From Pseudomonadota bacterium (GTDB lineage Bacteria > Pseudomonadota > Gammaproteobacteria > Burkholderiales > Methylophilaceae), in contig JAKQIT010000072.1 of NCBI GenBank assembly GCA_029556915.1, positions 24,868 through 88,867 on the forward strand: a DNA stretch of 64,000 bases, given 5' to 3'. Under the pieces are notes generated by a model, which saw only the letters and a program-made list of their open reading frames with translations, made no database searches and was not told the DNA's origin. The position numbers and the translations under genes were made by a program. Of this stretch, positions 62,181-64,000 are shown in pieces. Position 1 is the first letter of the stretch; each line of letters begins with the position of its first letter.

Positions 62181-63680
62181 TCAAAACGAAGCCCCAGCCT
62201 GTCCTTTAACTGTCGGTTTAGCACTATTGGTCTGTTTAGATGCGCCTTTAGCAATGTCCATCGCCCACACTGGCAAATCATCCTTGGTGACTGCTTGAGC
62301 TGGTTGGTTAGGGTCTTTTGCCATTTGCATAATGGCGCCTTCGTTAATGAAGTATGCATCTTTGGTGCTTTGGTATTGGCCGTTCTGATAGGTGTCTTTG
62401 CCGATGGCGAATAGTTTTTTGTCAGCATTGTAATAGCGTGTAATGCCATCTCCGTTGGCAAAGCCTTTAACACATGCGCCTTTCCAATCCACCTTGCCTG
62501 CGGGTGGTGTATTGGCGTAAAGCTGGCATTTCCCGGCTTTTACGATTATTTGGTTTGGGTTCTGCGTTTCAGCAGCAGGTTGATTGCTTGCCTGAGTGGT
62601 GGTGGGGTTACCAGCTGTGACTATGTTATTGGCTTGCAACACAGCCACAAGCTCAGGATTTCTGACTTGGTTAAGCGGTTTGCCTAAATCTTTGGCCCAG
62701 TCGGGGAGTTCGTTAGGTTGCACTATGCCGTAAGTGTTGCTAACTATTGGTTGAAAACTTGTATTACCATAATTAATAAATCTGCTATCTTTTCCGCCTG
62801 ATTGCGTAAGGTTTTTCCAAATTTCATTCTGGTCACCCAAATAGTAGCTTTCAGAGTCTTCCAGACTACATAACTCGCCTCCATTTTTTGTTACAGGGCA
62901 GCGCCTTATTAAATCAATTTTCTTCCCATCTAAACTTGTAATAAAAGTACCGTTTTTAACAGGAACCAAGACGGATGAATAATTTTTTTCACACACACCA
63001 GTCCAGATAACTACCTTATTAGGGTTATCTAGTGAAACAGTGCTATTTGTACGATTTAGATTGTACCGTGCTAATTCGCAATTTCCGGCAGGGGTAACAA
63101 CCTTGACTATTTCTAGTGACTTTACTCCAGCCAAACGTTTACTCTCTTTTTCATCTGAAAATGAAAATTTCTTTAATAACTCTAAGATTGTCTTTTCTAC
63201 TCCTGCTATATAGGTATCACCTTTAACCTTGGTTAGAGGAGCAGAGTCCATACTAATTACCGCACCATTAGCGTAATTAAATTTAGCTAATATATTCCAG
63301 TATTGATTAACATCTGATTTTGTAAAGTTAAAGTTATTAAAATAAAACCATTCTCCATTACGTAATCCAGAAACCATATTCCCAATTTCCACATATACCG
63401 ATATTGAGTTGACTCCATCATTTAAATTTGGCTTTGGGATGTGATTCTTAGCGCTAAAGGATATTCTGAACGTATACCCTTTACCGTTAGCTAGACCATT
63501 CAAGCACTCCCCTGACCAATAAGTTTCACCAGCCTCAACAATATCCCCAGGTTTTGGCGCATTACACTTCTGAGGTTCCACGGCATTAGCGGTTTGTGCA
63601 ATGCAAAGGCAGCAAAGCAGTGCAGCACACAGTAGCCATTGTTGTTTAATGTTGATCTTTGTCATTATGGTGTTCATCAT
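62181..63680 (-). CDS. exported MORN-like repeat protein of the element
   Basis: 499 residues with a signal peptide (about 1-33, cleavage ANA-VE). Two similar modules are seen. Module one has CNAPKPGD, YWSGECLNGLANGKGYTF and, later, LPDWAKDLGK. Module two has AGKCQLYANTPP, DWKGACVKGFANGDGITRYYN and LPVWAMDIAK. The WxGxCxxGxANGxG cores are MORN-like, with added Cys. Between them lie about 230 residues of beta-rich sequence with further Cys. The start has GGAGAAC just before it. Function unknown; a surface or adsorption role is possible. Confidence 0.65.
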   Translation of the reverse strand: MMNTIMTKINIKQQWLLCAALLCCLCIAQTANAVEPQKCNAPKPGDIVEAGETYWSGECLNGLANGKGYTFRISFSAKNHIPKPNLNDGVNSISVYVEIGNMVSGLRNGEWFYFNNFNFTKSDVNQYWNILAKFNYANGAVISMDSAPLTKVKGDTYIAGVEKTILELLKKFSFSDEKESKRLAGVKSLEIVKVVTPAGNCELARYNLNRTNSTVSLDNPNKVVIWTGVCEKNYSSVLVPVKNGTFITSLDGKKIDLIRRCPVTKNGGELCSLEDSESYYLGDQNEIWKNLTQSGGKDSRFINYGNTSFQPIVSNTYGIVQPNELPDWAKDLGKPLNQVRNPELVAVLQANNIVTAGNPTTTQASNQPAAETQNPNQIIVKAGKCQLYANTPPAGKVDWKGACVKGFANGDGITRYYNADKKLFAIGKDTYQNGQYQSTKDAYFINEGAIMQMAKDPNQPAQAVTKDDLPVWAMDIAKGASKQTNSAKPTVKGQAGASF

Positions 63681-63707
63681 GTTCTCCTGATTTTAGATGT
63701 TGTCTGC

Positions 63708-64000
63708 TTAAGGTCCGCACACGCCTTTGGGTGGGTTGTAGGAAACTAAGTAAGGGTTACGCGGGTATTCGCAGGCATACATTTTCATATGCGCACTAGG
63801 CGTGGCGGCTATCATGCTTTGCCCACCCGGTTGAACGGTAGTCAGGCCTTTACCGTAATCTTTCGCGTTAATTACATTGGAGTGAATCCCATTTCCGCAG
63901 CGCATGGCGTAGTTGTTGCTGCTCTTGGCAAAGCTGCCTTCGGCGCAATACTTGACCATAATGGCAGTATCACAGCGGTTTTGAATAGCGTACTGCCCAC
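63708..64000 (-). CDS. Cys-rich protein of the element, 3' part only
   Basis: The frame is open to the right edge, reading GQYAIQNRCDTAIMVKYC before the first internal Met at 63959, so only the last 97 residues are visible. It has five Cys, and short motifs such as RCGNGIHSN, MKMYACEYPRNP and PPKGVCGP. No family recognised. It lies 27 nt before the MORN-like gene on the same strand. Confidence 0.55.
   Translation of the reverse strand, partial: GQYAIQNRCDTAIMVKYCAEGSFAKSSNNYAMRCGNGIHSNVINAKDYGKGLTTVQPGGQSMIAATPSAHMKMYACEYPRNPYLVSYNPPKGVCGP

Overview
The window is 64 kb of a betaproteobacterial chromosome. Gene content and order fit the order Nitrosomonadales, and most likely the methylotroph family Methylophilaceae (Methylotenera or a relative). 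The evidence is the kdsD-kdsC-lptCAB-rpoN-hpf-hprK-rapZ-PTS cluster, the rsmB/ntrYX and htpX/fmt/def/lysM/dprA/smg clusters, an SAH riboswitch in front of ahcY, and 6S RNA beside zapA. The family-level assignment is an inference from protein character, not a database result.

Layout. 0-7 kb: 3' part of a phospholipase D-like gene, a DUF2892 protein, ahpC/ahpF peroxide defence, a BepA-like protease and moaC. 7-9 kb: a KefB-type antiporter followed by the stub of a lost Rossmann-fold gene. 9-19.9 kb: the Kdo/LPS-export operon, then rpoN, hpf, hprK, rapZ and a phosphotransfer chain without a sugar permease. 19.9-24.3 kb: oligopeptidase A, two SAM methyltransferases and exonuclease III. 24.4-29.9 kb: rsmB, DUF4390 and the NtrY/NtrX two-component pair, in which NtrX has a degenerate ATPase domain. 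30-37.4 kb: small envelope proteins, a YidD-like gene, htpX, fmt-def, LysM, dprA and smg. 37.5-41.6 kb: the activated-methyl cycle (metK, riboswitch-ahcY, a small membrane protein, metF). 41.8-44.9 kb: dapF, DUF484, xerC, sodB. 45-57.7 kb: a ZnuD-like receptor, dgkA, yggX, rpiA, ilvA, a beta-propeller lipoprotein, an EVE protein, 6S RNA, zapA and the cobalamin lower-ligand genes cobC-cobS-cobT.

From tRNA-Phe (57.86 kb) to the right edge lies part of an integrated element. It has a tyrosine integrase, an AlpA-like protein that overlaps the integrase gene by 133 nt, a rolling-circle-type replication initiator with a GC-rich double hairpin near its 5' end, and several exported proteins of unknown role. 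The far end is outside the window.

Two interspersed repeat families run through the chromosomal part. The first is a palindromic element of about 55-75 bp with ten copies, mostly just after stop codons and in a consistent orientation. The second is a 58-bp element inserted into two of those copies, at different points and in opposite orientation, with a compensatory change in its stem. A 21-nt piece of the first repeat also lies inside the fmt coding sequence with one mismatch. I saw no copies inside the tRNA-Phe element. I found no CRISPR array or transposase gene.
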